NCBI RefSeq assembly: GCF_900660755.1
Contig: NZ_LR215050.1
Location: 682,001-746,000 of the forward strand
Reading direction: 5' to 3'
Origin: Acholeplasma hippikon
Lineage (GTDB): Bacteria; Bacillota_I; Bacilli_A; Acholeplasmatales; Acholeplasmataceae
DNA length: 64,000 nt
The position numbers and the translations under genes were made by a program. Of the stretch, positions 17,498-26,797 are shown piece by piece. The notes beneath the pieces are model-generated. The model had not been told where the DNA came from. It ran no database searches and was given only the letters and a program-made list of their open reading frames with translations. Positions within the stretch are counted from its first letter, which is position 1; the number at the start of each line of letters is the position of its first letter.

Positions 17498-18658
17498 TTA
17501 TAATAAATGTTTGAAAATATCAATGGAATCAGTTTTTTCCCAAGTAAATGCATCCCCAGTCTTACCAAAGTGACCATTATTCACTGTTTGTTTAAAGATT
17601 GGACGTTTTAATTGGAGTTTTTCGATAATACCTTTAGGGGTAAGTTTGAAGTTACGTTCTAAGACTTCTTGAATCTTCGCATCGCTTACAACACCTGTTC
17701 CAAATGTGTTTACATAAATTGAAACTGGCTCAGCAACACCGATTGCATAAGCTAATTGAATTTCACAAGTTTTAGCAACCTTACTTGCAACAACTTGTTT
17801 AGCAATGTAACGTGCCATGTATGCAGCTGATCTATCCACTTTAGAAGCATCTTTACCTGAGAATGCTCCGCCTCCATGACGTGCAAATCCACCGTATGTA
17901 TCAACAATAATCTTACGACCTGTTAATCCTGAGTCTCCTACTGGACCACCAATAACAAATCTTCCCGTTGGGTTAATGTAATACTTTGTATTAGGAGTTA
18001 ATAAGTTTTCTGGAATTACAGGCTTAATAACATGTTCTAAAATATCTTTTTTAACTTCTTCTAAAGTCTTTTCTTCATAATGTTGCGTTGAGATAACAAC
18101 TGCTGTAACTTCAACAGGTTGATTATTATCATCATATAAAACAGAGACTTGGCTCTTACCATCAGGTCCTAAACCGAACACCGTTCTATTTTCTCTAACT
18201 TCTTGTAATTTCTTAGTTAATTCGTGTGCTAAGAAAATTGGTAATGGTAATAAATTTGGAGTATCATCTTTAGCAAACCCAAACATAATACCTTGGTCAC
18301 CAGCACCTTGTTCTTTGTTTTCATTTTCATCAACGCCTAGTGCAATATCTGCAGATTGTTTATTTAATTGAATATGAAATTCTAAATCATCTACATTAAA
18401 GATGAATCTTTTTTGTGTATAACCAATTGAAGCGATTGCTTCTTTAGCAACTTTCATTATGTTTTCTTTAGTAAGGTCAGCTTTTGTTGTGACTTCACCA
18501 TAAATGAAAACACTCTTGTTTGCTACTGATGTTTCAATAGCACATCTTGAATTTGGATCTGCTGATAAACAGAAATCAACTAATGAATCTGAAATAAAAT
18601 CAGCTACTTTATCTGGGTGACCTTTTGTCACACTCTCACTTGAAAATACGAAACTCAT
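17498..18658 (-). CDS. metK: S-adenosylmethionine synthase
   Basis: 386 residues from ATG at 18658 (MSFVFSSESVTKGHPDKV), preceded by AGAGGT; the open frame further upstream runs through the riboswitch and is not translated as such. MetK makes SAM from methionine and ATP. Visible motifs: GHPDKVAD with the catalytic histidine, GAGDQGIMFGFA (the ATP loop hexapeptide GAGDQG), GGGAFSGKDASKVDRSAAY (P loop). Expression is governed by the SAM-I riboswitch and terminator in its leader. Confidence 0.98.
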   Translation of the reverse strand: MSFVFSSESVTKGHPDKVADFISDSLVDFCLSADPNSRCAIETSVANKSVFIYGEVTTKADLTKENIMKVAKEAIASIGYTQKRFIFNVDDLEFHIQLNKQSADIALGVDENENKEQGAGDQGIMFGFAKDDTPNLLPLPIFLAHELTKKLQEVRENRTVFGLGPDGKSQVSVLYDDNNQPVEVTAVVISTQHYEEKTLEEVKKDILEHVIKPVIPENLLTPNTKYYINPTGRFVIGGPVGDSGLTGRKIIVDTYGGFARHGGGAFSGKDASKVDRSAAYMARYIAKQVVASKVAKTCEIQLAYAIGVAEPVSIYVNTFGTGVVSDAKIQEVLERNFKLTPKGIIEKLQLKRPIFKQTVNNGHFGKTGDAFTWEKTDSIDIFKHLL

Positions 18659-18683
18659 GGTTTTTACCTCTTTATATATTTTG

Positions 18684-18826
18684 TCAAAAAAAATCGCCTC
18701 CAACAAGGAAGCGTCTTTGAACAAATCCTTATTGCTGGGTTTCCCCCTCACGTCTTAGCACCTAATTTAATAGGTTGCTGCAGGGTCTATGGACCGTTGA
18801 CCTCGCCTGCTCTTAATAAGTTGCGA
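18684..18826 (-). promoter_or_regulatory. SAM-I (S-box) riboswitch with terminator, metK leader
   Basis: Minus-strand leader of metK. The aptamer (about 18826-18727) opens CTTATTAAGAGCAGGCGAGG and closes with CAATAAGG, with the S-box core GCAGCAACC and a hairpin ending GGTGCTAAG, as in SAM-I aptamers. Expression platform: CGCTTCC/GGAGGCG, loop TTGTT, followed by ATTTTTTTT (18716-18684), an intrinsic terminator. High SAM should stabilise the aptamer and terminate metK transcription. Confidence 0.93.
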
Positions 18827-18842
18827 TTTAGTTTGCTTATTT

Positions 18843-18871
18843 ATCATACTACGAATGTAAATCTTTGTAAA
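18843..18871 (-). promoter_or_regulatory. Predicted metK promoter
   Basis: Minus strand TTTACA, 17-base spacer, TATGAT; the start would lie about 10 bases before the riboswitch. Confidence 0.6.
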
Positions 18872-18877
18872 GCACAA

Positions 18878-20197
18878 TTATAGATTTTGGTATAATTGAT
18901 TTAATTCTTCGTTATACTTATAGAATGTATCCTTTAAATTTCCATCGATATAAGGTGATAATTCTTTTAAAATGAACTGCATTGCTGTCTGATGATTATA
19001 AGGTCTATAGTAACTTGAAACACTTCTTAAGGTTACATAGAAATCAGAAATTAAAATGATTTGAGATTCAATATCAGGTTGAATCTTACGCATTTCATTA
19101 ATGAAACTTTCTGACGGCATATCTTCATGGTGCGTACGAATAATATCAATTGTTTTTTTAGCCAATTGAATTCTTTTTGCAATTCTTGCGCCTAATTCTG
19201 TTTTTGTTCTTAACACATCATAAGATTGCTCAGTTTGATTTTCTGACTCTATCATTAAGTCTTTAATCTCATCAAATTCTAAATGTAATAAACTATAATT
19301 TTCAATACGTTCAATTGCTTCTTTATCTAAATTATAGTAATCTGCTAATTTCACACTCACACGTGAAACTCTATATGCATGCGTTTCATCTAGCAAGCTT
19401 GAAACTGATTGGAAAACAATATTAAAGAAGTTTTTAACAATATGCGTGAAGTCATCTTGAACTTGACGACGTTTTGTTAATTCTTTTTTACGCTCTTCTT
19501 GAATGGTTTGTCCTATAGAAACGATAATATAGTTAACTAAATAAAATAATGAGAAAATAACCGTTCTTAAAATGAGGGCACCGAATTGACGGCTCATAGA
19601 AGGATCATTTAATAATTGGTAAGAAAACTCTTGCCAAGTTAATTCCATATGGAAAAAATCATAAGTGACTGCTATATGAATTAAAGTGACAAATCCTAAT
19701 AAACTTACAAATGAATTGGCAAGTAATCTTTTATCTTGATATAAAGAAATTTGAACTAAAGAATAATAAATTAAGACATATGCCGCAGTCTCAAACAATT
19801 CATTTCGTCCGACCGCATAAATTCTTACATAGACCAAGACTGCCGATATAAAAATCCAGAAACTAGAAACATACATTGCAATCTGTTGCTTTGTTAAATC
19901 GTTTTTGTCTAAGTTAATTAATCTATTTTGTAATTTTCCTACAGAATAAGTAATCGGAAGTGATGCAACGGCAAAAAGCCAATCTGTTGTTGGATTGGCT
20001 ACTGAAAATCCGAGAATAAAGAATACTAACGAATATAGGATGTTTGATATAAAAACGATATTTTTAATGACAACGTTTCTACGATATAAAACGGCAACAT
20101 CATTGGTTACATCGATCCCTGTTTCGAAACCAAAAAACTTTGAAAATACTCGTTTCCCAAACCCTTTTAATTTATTTTTTGGTTTTTTTAAGTCCAC
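18878..20197 (-). CDS. Multi-span membrane protein with a degenerate HD-GYP-like domain
   Basis: 439 residues. About six transmembrane helices occupy residues 45-235, then a charged linker (QEERKKELTKRRQVQDDF) and a C-terminal domain shaped like HD-GYP phosphodiesterases: HAYRVSRVSVKLADYY, then LLHLEFDEIKDL, LGARIAKRIQ and IIRTHHEDM. The catalytic HD pair (normally LLHDIGK) is LLHLEFD here, and the GYP element is missing, so phosphodiesterase activity is doubtful. It starts two bases after the PgpA-like gene's stop. Possibly a sensor that has lost its enzyme activity; function unknown. Confidence 0.75.
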   Translation of the reverse strand: MDLKKPKNKLKGFGKRVFSKFFGFETGIDVTNDVAVLYRRNVVIKNIVFISNILYSLVFFILGFSVANPTTDWLFAVASLPITYSVGKLQNRLINLDKNDLTKQQIAMYVSSFWIFISAVLVYVRIYAVGRNELFETAAYVLIYYSLVQISLYQDKRLLANSFVSLLGFVTLIHIAVTYDFFHMELTWQEFSYQLLNDPSMSRQFGALILRTVIFSLFYLVNYIIVSIGQTIQEERKKELTKRRQVQDDFTHIVKNFFNIVFQSVSSLLDETHAYRVSRVSVKLADYYNLDKEAIERIENYSLLHLEFDEIKDLMIESENQTEQSYDVLRTKTELGARIAKRIQLAKKTIDIIRTHHEDMPSESFINEMRKIQPDIESQIILISDFYVTLRSVSSYYRPYNHQTAMQFILKELSPYIDGNLKDTFYKYNEELNQLYQNL

Positions 20198-20199
20198 TT

Positions 20200-20787
20200 T
20201 TATTTACCTTTTGATTTTTTTTGCATTAATTCAAATAAACTTAATTTATGATAATCAGGATTTTCTAATGCTAAGTTTTCATTCATCACTTGAGCAACAC
20301 GAGTTGAAGCAGCCGCAGCAATTGCTCCAACAATATCATCCATTAATGTATGAACGATTCCGTCTTTCTTTCCGTCTTCATTTAACTTCGCTACGACTCC
20401 ACGCTTATTGACGTCAATATCACCAAAGTTTGTTTGGCCAATTGCACCATATAAACGAGCAACATCTAATCCTAAAGTTTCATCCAATCCAAATAACCCT
20501 AAGTCATAATATAGAATGTCTTGAATTGGACCTTTAAACATTTTTTCTTCAGCTAATCTATCAACTTCAGCAGCAAATTGAATATGGTGGAAAACATCTC
20601 TAAATGTTAAGATTTTTTCAACTGATTCGATGCATAGTTGTAAATCGATATCGGGGTAATATTTTGATTGTTGTGCATGGGCAATTGTGGCAATATCATG
20701 TACAGTTACACCACCACGACGTTGAAGTGCTTCGATATTTAATCTTAGCATTTCTTCACGATTATAAAGTAATTTAGATTTATCCAT
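20200..20787 (-). CDS. Phosphatidylglycerophosphatase A-like protein (YutG family)
   Basis: 195 residues. It resembles the YutG/PgpA group of Firmicutes: LQRRGGVTVHDIATIAHAQQ near residues 21-40, TFRDVFHHIQFAAEVDRLAE near 61-80, and DDIVGAIAAAASTRVA near 147-162. The family dephosphorylates phosphatidylglycerol phosphate in membrane lipid synthesis, though B. subtilis YutG-like proteins are less characterised than E. coli PgpA. No transmembrane helix is obvious. The ATG overlaps the end of fmt by eight bases. Confidence 0.8.
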   Translation of the reverse strand: MDKSKLLYNREEMLRLNIEALQRRGGVTVHDIATIAHAQQSKYYPDIDLQLCIESVEKILTFRDVFHHIQFAAEVDRLAEEKMFKGPIQDILYYDLGLFGLDETLGLDVARLYGAIGQTNFGDIDVNKRGVVAKLNEDGKKDGIVHTLMDDIVGAIAAAASTRVAQVMNENLALENPDYHKLSLFELMQKKSKGK

Positions 20788-21694
20788 TTATGAACCCTCC
20801 ATCTTTAAATAAGTTTTGACCATTTAAAAAGTCTTTAACCATTAGCTTATTTTTTCCAGATTGTTGGATTTCAACTAATTCTAATCCACCATCCTTACAG
20901 CCAATGATTAACCTTTTATTAACGATTCTAATTTCATTAGGTTCAATATTTATTATATCACTTATGCGTGTTTTAAACACTTTTACTGTTGTGCCACCGA
21001 TTTCAAAGTGTGCTCCTGGTAGCGGACTTAAGCCTCTTACACGGTTATGATTCCATAAAAGAGATTCATTAAAGTTCAATGCTTCATCTTCATACTTAAT
21101 GGTGTAAGCAAATGTAACTTCTTCATCCATTTGTTTTTGTTTACCGTAAGTACCTCTTAAAACATCATCTAAATTCTTTTCTAATAAATCACGCCCAGCG
21201 ATTGATAGTTTCTTTGTTAATGTTCCATAGTCATCTTCATCTTCAATCTTAACAACTGCTTTATCAATCATATCTCCAGCATCCATCTTATAAACCATTT
21301 CCATTAAGGTAATACCAGTTTCTTTTTCACCATTGAAAATAGAATACTGAATTGGTGCGCCACCACGGTATTTAGGTAGTAGTGAACCATGGACATTAAT
21401 TGCCTTAATTTCGTTTAGTAAGGCCTTTGGCAGGATTTGTCCAAAAGCGGCTGTAATAATTAATTTCGGTTTTAAATCTAGTATTTTTTGATATTCTTCT
21501 TTTAATTTAACTGGTTGAAAAACTTCAATTCCGTGTTTTAACGCAACTTTTTTAACTGGTGAAGGTGTTAAAATCTTTTTTCTTCCTACTGGTTTATCAG
21601 GTTGAGTAACAACTAACCCAACTGGATACCCATTTTCAATTAACATTTCCAAAATTGGAACTGAAAATTCTGGTGTTCCCATAAATACGATCAT
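20780..21694 (-). CDS. fmt: Methionyl-tRNA formyltransferase
   Basis: 304 residues from ATG at 21694 (MIVFMGTPEFSVPILEML), chosen because AAGGAG lies eight bases before it; an earlier in-frame ATG would lie upstream of that site. Fmt adds a formyl group from 10-formyl-THF to Met-tRNA for initiation. The active-site stretch NVHGSLLPKYRGGAPIQY is intact (N, H and D of the formyltransferase fold; GITLMEMVYKMDAGD follows). The priA-fmt order is conserved in Firmicutes. The gene overlaps both neighbours in frame position but not by much. Confidence 0.96.
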   Translation of the reverse strand: MIVFMGTPEFSVPILEMLIENGYPVGLVVTQPDKPVGRKKILTPSPVKKVALKHGIEVFQPVKLKEEYQKILDLKPKLIITAAFGQILPKALLNEIKAINVHGSLLPKYRGGAPIQYSIFNGEKETGITLMEMVYKMDAGDMIDKAVVKIEDEDDYGTLTKKLSIAGRDLLEKNLDDVLRGTYGKQKQMDEEVTFAYTIKYEDEALNFNESLLWNHNRVRGLSPLPGAHFEIGGTTVKVFKTRISDIINIEPNEIRIVNKRLIIGCKDGGLELVEIQQSGKNKLMVKDFLNGQNLFKDGGFING

Positions 21695-21705
21695 TTTATT
21701 TCTCC

Positions 21706-23985
21706 TTAATTCCATATCAATTCAAAACTTGTTTCTAAATTGTATGAACGTTCATTTCTTAGCATCTCTACTAAAGCTTGATCTAGTGTTTGATACTTCA
21801 CAAGCAATAAGAATCGGTAAGCCCTATCGTTTTTTAAAACTAACGATGGACTTGGGCCAATAACTTTGTAATTTCTTGATAAAATCTCATTTTTTAACAT
21901 AAATGCATACTGATAAGCCTTTAAGTAGCTCTCATATTCTACTCTTATTTGTAACAAATTGAAATAAGGAGGCATCGATGTTAGTTTTCTATTTTGTAAT
22001 TCAACATCATAGAAATTTAAATTATGCTTTAATGACTCAATAACCACATGGTCAGTTTGGTAACTTTGAATAACCAATCGATGACTTGCAATATGGTGTG
22101 CATTCTTAAATAAGATATAAGCATTTTCTGATGCATCATATCTTGGTACTTTTAAGAATTGGTCAGCCATTAATATCCCAACCAATGAAACTTTCTTAGC
22201 AAAAATATCTTTTAATGCCATTTGTGTTCCAATGATAATTTTGATATCTTTATTTGTTTCTAATGTTTCAGCAATTTCATAAACTTCTTTATTTGATAAA
22301 GTATCTCCATCAATTCTTAAAAGTGTTTTTCGATCATAAATCTTTTCTAAGAATACTTCTAGTTGTTCAATACCACTACCTACGGGTTTCATGGTCTCTT
22401 TATGACAAACTGGACAAGTCTTAGAAAATGGTTCTTGATATTTTGTGAGATTAGAACGTAAGATATTTTCTTTTTCACTATAGTTAAGTGGAATATCTGT
22501 TTCTTTGTCTTTTGGAACATATCCACAACTCCTACACATCACAAATGGGGCATATCCCTTTTGATTCATGATAAGCAAAGTCTTTTGATCATTTTTAATT
22601 GCACTATCAATATAAGTTTTTAATGAGTGACTTAACATCTTCGTATTTCCACGTAATAGTTCATCCTTCATATCAACAATATCCACAAATGCTTCTTTTG
22701 CTTTTTCAAATTCAATTAAAACTAACTTTTTATCTAATATTTCTTTTGCTTGTTTTAGTGTTCTTGTATGTGTTTCATATATTAATGTTGCACCATAAAA
22801 CTTTGCTTTTAATCTTGCCACGTCTCTAGCATCATAATATATACCATCTGTTTGAACATATGCACTATCATGGCTTTGTAAAGCAATAACAAGCCCTAAA
22901 TCATTAAACTTATCAAAGACAGAGCTACGTGTCCCAACGGTAATTAATGACTCTTTTTCTAGGATTGCTTTTTTATAAAAATAAGTTTGTTTGACAGTAT
23001 GATTTGAATCTAAAATTGTAATTAATTCATTCGGAAACAATTTTTGATAAATATCAACATACTTATTCACCAAGAATCTTTCCGGTACTAAAATTAATAC
23101 CTGCTTTTGTTTATAAATAGTTTCTTCTACTAACTTATATATAAGATTAGTACTATATAAATTACTACCTTCAAACACAAATTCTTTTAGCTTACTTTTT
23201 TGTATCTTCTCATAATGTGTTTGATTTTCTTTTAGTAAATCAATTGGTTTTTGTTCAATTAACTCTTCGTAATTGGTTAAACGTTGTTCTTTTTCTACAA
23301 TACCTAAGACTTTCTTTTTAATTAATGTATTAACAACACCACTACTTGTTAATAGGTTTAAATATCTCCTTGAAATAGATTCATAACTTTTAACAATTGA
23401 TATTACTTTTTGATGAAGTTCTGTCCCTTGATAACGATAATCTAAAAGTTCGATATACTCATCATATTTTTTAGCAACTTTTTGTTTTAAAATAGTTTCA
23501 ATTTTTACTTTATTTTTTTCTTTTAATGTCAGTAATCTTTGATAATATTTTTTATCAGATGATTTTAGAATCCATTCATTCTTACGATTAAATTTAGACT
23601 TTAAATCATCTTTGATATCTTGGTCAAGTAATGTAACCTTCTTTTGATAACTTAGGACTAAATCTAATGGGATGACTGTTTCTACAGCCTTCGCAAGTAA
23701 TGCAGTTGGATTCAAGGTTAAATACTTAATGTATGTAAATATTTCTTCATCCACAACTGGTTCTAAGTCAATAATCTCATCGATATATTTAGTTGCAACA
23801 TCACTTTCTTCACATAAATCATAAACTAAACCTTGTCGCTTTAAATCATGATCAGTAAAAGGGACAATAACTCTCATCCCTTTTTTAATAACTTCTTCAT
23901 CTTCTGGTTTCACAAAATAATCGAAAGTTTGATTAATATTTTTATGCTTCATATCAACGATAACTTTTGCTATCAACTTTATCAC
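21706..23985 (-). CDS. priA: Primosomal protein N' (PriA) with lost helicase motifs
   Basis: 759 residues, normal length, with the N-terminal 3'-DNA-binding domain (FDYFVKPEDEEVIKKGMRVI) and GTRSSVF in place. Helicase core residues are missing: Walker A (family GVTGSGKT) is EGSNLYSTNLI, DEEH is LQSH, motif GSATPS is YETHTRT, and QVAGRAGR is replaced by FKNAHHIASHR. Of the zinc-binding cysteines only CRSCG and CPVC remain. It should bind forks but probably cannot hydrolyse ATP. Position beside fmt and full-length frame argue for a retained, non-helicase role in replication restart. Confidence 0.9.
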   Translation of the reverse strand: MIKLIAKVIVDMKHKNINQTFDYFVKPEDEEVIKKGMRVIVPFTDHDLKRQGLVYDLCEESDVATKYIDEIIDLEPVVDEEIFTYIKYLTLNPTALLAKAVETVIPLDLVLSYQKKVTLLDQDIKDDLKSKFNRKNEWILKSSDKKYYQRLLTLKEKNKVKIETILKQKVAKKYDEYIELLDYRYQGTELHQKVISIVKSYESISRRYLNLLTSSGVVNTLIKKKVLGIVEKEQRLTNYEELIEQKPIDLLKENQTHYEKIQKSKLKEFVFEGSNLYSTNLIYKLVEETIYKQKQVLILVPERFLVNKYVDIYQKLFPNELITILDSNHTVKQTYFYKKAILEKESLITVGTRSSVFDKFNDLGLVIALQSHDSAYVQTDGIYYDARDVARLKAKFYGATLIYETHTRTLKQAKEILDKKLVLIEFEKAKEAFVDIVDMKDELLRGNTKMLSHSLKTYIDSAIKNDQKTLLIMNQKGYAPFVMCRSCGYVPKDKETDIPLNYSEKENILRSNLTKYQEPFSKTCPVCHKETMKPVGSGIEQLEVFLEKIYDRKTLLRIDGDTLSNKEVYEIAETLETNKDIKIIIGTQMALKDIFAKKVSLVGILMADQFLKVPRYDASENAYILFKNAHHIASHRLVIQSYQTDHVVIESLKHNLNFYDVELQNRKLTSMPPYFNLLQIRVEYESYLKAYQYAFMLKNEILSRNYKVIGPSPSLVLKNDRAYRFLLLVKYQTLDQALVEMLRNERSYNLETSFELIWN

Positions 23986-24021
23986 CTGACTTTATTATAT
24001 CATTTATGATATATCTAAAAA

Positions 24022-24052
24022 ACATAAAAAAACATCCCAGTGAAGGGATGTT
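24022..24052 (-). terminator. Intrinsic terminator after rbfA
   Basis: Minus strand AACATCCC/GGGATGTT with a five-base loop, then TTTTTTT. It ends the rimP-rbfA operon ahead of priA. Confidence 0.85.
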
Positions 24053-24054
24053 AA

Positions 24055-24396
24055 TTATTTGATTTCATTTAATAGTTTATTAATATGATTTCCATAAGCT
24101 AATGCTTCATCATATTTGAAGATTAGATCAGGAATCTTTCTCATATTTCTAATTTTTTCAGCTAAACGCATTCTAATTACTTTTTTATTTTCATCAAGAA
24201 CTTGTTGTGCTTTTGCGATGATTTCTTTTTCATCTCTTAAAATTGTGTAATATACTGTACAGAAACTTAAGTCTTTTGTTACTTTTGTTTCAGTTAATGT
24301 AATATAACCAATTTGACTATTTTTTACAACATCATTAATGATGTAAACTAATTCTCTTAAGATTAGAGAACCTAGGCGCTCAGTTGTAATACTCAT
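24055..24396 (-). CDS. rbfA: Ribosome-binding factor A
   Basis: 113 residues, KH-like cold-shock factor for 16S rRNA 5'-end processing and 30S maturation. Family features: ERLGSLILRELVYIIND at the start, then LSFCTVYYTIL, and RLAEKIRNMRKIPDLIFKYDEA near 75-96. It follows infB by two bases, in the conserved infB-rbfA order, and is followed by a terminator. Confidence 0.94.
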   Translation of the reverse strand: MSITTERLGSLILRELVYIINDVVKNSQIGYITLTETKVTKDLSFCTVYYTILRDEKEIIAKAQQVLDENKKVIRMRLAEKIRNMRKIPDLIFKYDEALAYGNHINKLLNEIK

Positions 24397-24398
24397 TG

Positions 24399-26222
24399 TT
24401 AGACTACCTCAACTTCCCTTTCGATTGATGCTTCTATTATATCACCTTCTTTTAAATCATTGAAGTTTACAATAGACATACCACATTCGAAACCTTGTCT
24501 AACTTCTTTCACATCATCTTTAACACGACGTAAAGTTGCTAAGTCACCCTTGTAAATTACAATACCATCACGGATGACTGATACTTTAGATTCACGTTTA
24601 ATGACTCCGTCTGTAACCATACATCCTGCAATTGTACCGACTTTAGAAATCTTGAATAATTGACGTACTTCAGCTTGACCTGTAACAACTTCTTCGAAAG
24701 TTGGTGCAAGCATACCTTTAAGTGCTTTTTCAATATCTTCAGTAATACGATAAACAATATTATATAAACGAATTTCAACACCTTGTTGTTCAGCAAATGA
24801 TTTAACAGCTGCTGTTGGACGAACGTTAAATCCGATAACAATCGCATTTGAAGCTGCTGCTAGTGAAATATCAGTTTCACTGATTGCACCAACACCGCTA
24901 CGAACGATATTTGCGTGGAATCCTTCAACATTGATTTTTTCTAACATACCTTTTAATGCTTCAATAGAACCTTGAACGTCACCTTTTAAAACTAAGTTTA
25001 ATACTTTTTGACCATCGTCTTGAGCACCAAACATTGTTTCTAGAGAAGTTGCTTTTTGTTGTTTAGCGATTGTTTCTCTTTCTTTTGCAGCTCTTTGTTC
25101 AGCAATTTGTCTAGCCATACGTTCATCTTCAAATACCATGAAGATGTCCCCTGCTTGAGGCACTTGGTCTAAACCTGTAATTTCGATTGGAGTTGCAGGA
25201 CCTGCTTCAGTGAAACGACGTTTTAAATCATCATTCATTGTTCTTACTCTACCGAATGTATTACCAATGACTAAAATATCACCAACACGTAATGTACCGT
25301 TTTCAACAATTAATGTTGCAACTGGTCCACGACCTTTATCAAGTGATGCTTCAATGACTGTACCTTTTGCTAAACGTTTTGGATTAGCTTTTAAATCTTC
25401 AATTTCAGCAACTAATAAAATAACATCTAATAATTCATCAATACCTGTGCGTTTTAAACCAGAAATCATAACATAAGGTGTTGTCCCACCCCATGATTCT
25501 GGAGTTAATCCATGGTTTGATAATTCACTCATAACTAAATCTGGATTTGCATTTGGTTTATCAATTTTATTTACTGCAACAATAATAGGAACTTTAGCAG
25601 CTTGCGCATGTTGTAAAGCTTCAATTGTTTGAGGTTTCACACCATCGTCTGCTGCAACAACTAAAATAACAATATCTGTTACTTTAGCACCACGGATACG
25701 CATTTCTGTGAAGGCAGCATGCCCTGGAGTATCAATAAATGTAATTTTATCTCCATTCCAATCTACTTGGTACGCACCAATATGTTGCGTAATCCCACCC
25801 GCTTCGCCAGCTACAACTCTAGATTTTCTAATAGCATCTAATAAAGTTGTTTTACCGTGGTCAACGTGTCCCATAATAGTAATAATTGGGCTTCTTTTTA
25901 CTAAATCTTTTGGATCATCAACAATCTCAATTTCATCATAACGAGTTAAGTCTGTAATTACTTCATCTTGAAGTTCTACTCCTAAATCCATCGCAATTAA
26001 TTCAACAGTTTCTCTGTCTAGTACTTGGTTTACTGAAGCCATCATACCTAATGACATCAATTTTTTGATTAAGACTGCATTTGCAAGTCCTAGTCCTTCC
26101 GCAACATCCGAAACCGTCATCTCTGGTTTATAAGTTAAAACTTTTTTAGTGTTTGACACTTCCTTAGTTTTTACTGGGATATTTGATTTACGAAAATCTT
26201 TTTTTACTGGTTTTTTAGCCAT
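24399..26222 (-). CDS. infB: Translation initiation factor IF-2
   Basis: 607 residues. Brings fMet-tRNA to the 30S subunit and promotes subunit joining. The GTPase has [12 protein letters not shown] (G1, about 117-128), DTPGH (G3) and NKID (G4), followed by domains with [13 protein letters not shown]. The long N-terminal region of other bacterial IF-2 proteins is cut to about 100 residues (a basic start and one IF2_N domain around 32-80), typical of reduced Mollicute genomes. Flanked by ylxQ and rbfA in the standard operon. Confidence 0.98.
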   Translation of the reverse strand: MAKKPVKKDFRKSNIPVKTKEVSNTKKVLTYKPEMTVSDVAEGLGLANAVLIKKLMSLGMMASVNQVLDRETVELIAMDLGVELQDEVITDLTRYDEIEIVDDPKDLVKRSPIITIMGHVDHGKTTLLDAIRKSRVVAGEAGGITQHIGAYQVDWNGDKITFIDTPGHAAFTEMRIRGAKVTDIVILVVAADDGVKPQTIEALQHAQAAKVPIIVAVNKIDKPNANPDLVMSELSNHGLTPESWGGTTPYVMISGLKRTGIDELLDVILLVAEIEDLKANPKRLAKGTVIEASLDKGRGPVATLIVENGTLRVGDILVIGNTFGRVRTMNDDLKRRFTEAGPATPIEITGLDQVPQAGDIFMVFEDERMARQIAEQRAAKERETIAKQQKATSLETMFGAQDDGQKVLNLVLKGDVQGSIEALKGMLEKINVEGFHANIVRSGVGAISETDISLAAASNAIVIGFNVRPTAAVKSFAEQQGVEIRLYNIVYRITEDIEKALKGMLAPTFEEVVTGQAEVRQLFKISKVGTIAGCMVTDGVIKRESKVSVIRDGIVIYKGDLATLRRVKDDVKEVRQGFECGMSIVNFNDLKEGDIIEASIEREVEVV

Positions 26223-26240
26223 ATAAAATCACAACCCTTT

Positions 26241-26519
26241 CTACTTCAGTAATTCGCCAAACCCCTTATCTTTTATGCCTACTACTTTTACATTTTGTTT
26301 ACCAATAGCACTTGATAGTTCTTCTGTTGAATGCCTATCATTGACTTCGACTTGGTAAGTTTTAGCTTTATCACTGATTTTCTTTTTTGTATTTTCACCT
26401 GCATCAGAAGCTAAAAGGATTAATGATAGTTCACCATGTCGCATGGCTTCTACGACATAGTCAGTTCCTAAAATAATCTTTTTCGCTCTATATGCTAGGC
26501 CTAAAGCGCCCTTATTCAT
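26241..26519 (-). CDS. L7Ae-family RNA-binding protein YlxQ
   Basis: 92 residues. Matches the L7Ae/L30e group found between ylxR and infB: GLAYRAKKIILGTDYVVEAM, then LILLASDAGENTKKKI (the RNA-binding loop of the fold) and VKVVGIKDKGFGELL. Homologues bind kink-turn RNA. Four-base overlap with ylxR. It is a small accessory gene of the nusA-infB operon whose exact role is not settled. Confidence 0.9.
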   Translation of the reverse strand: MNKGALGLAYRAKKIILGTDYVVEAMRHGELSLILLASDAGENTKKKISDKAKTYQVEVNDRHSTEELSSAIGKQNVKVVGIKDKGFGELLK

Positions 26520-26770
26520 AAGAGTGCTAGGAGTTCCTCATAGATACTATCAGGAACATTAACTTCTAATTTTTTATCTAATGCCTTGCTTTTTTTAGCA
26601 AGTTCAATAACTTCTTTACTTAAGATTAAGTACGCACCGCGTCCGTTTGCTTTGCCTTTGGCATCGACTGAAACAACGCCTTCTTTAGTGGCAACAACAC
26701 GAATTAAATCTTTTTTAGGGCGCACCTCTTTAGTTACAACACAAGTACGCATTGGCACTTTTTTGATCAT
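26516..26770 (-). CDS. YlxR-family RNA-binding protein (DUF448)
   Basis: 84 residues from ATG at 26770 (MIKKVPMRTCVVTKE). A GTG four codons earlier is also in frame but abuts AAGGA too closely. Motifs VPMRTCVVTKEVRPKKDLIR and KANGRGAYL identify DUF448. The fold has a basic RNA-binding surface; the family has been reported to affect RNase P or transcription. Located in the usual place between nusA and ylxQ. Confidence 0.9.
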   Translation of the reverse strand: MIKKVPMRTCVVTKEVRPKKDLIRVVATKEGVVSVDAKGKANGRGAYLILSKEVIELAKKSKALDKKLEVNVPDSIYEELLALL

Positions 26771-26797
26771 GTGTGTGAACACTCCTTAAACTATTGT

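Noticed and set aside
18659-18751. N-terminal extension of metK
   Set aside because: The open frame continues into the SAM riboswitch terminator. The family start MSFVFSSESVTKGHP with its own ribosome site at 18658 is the real one.
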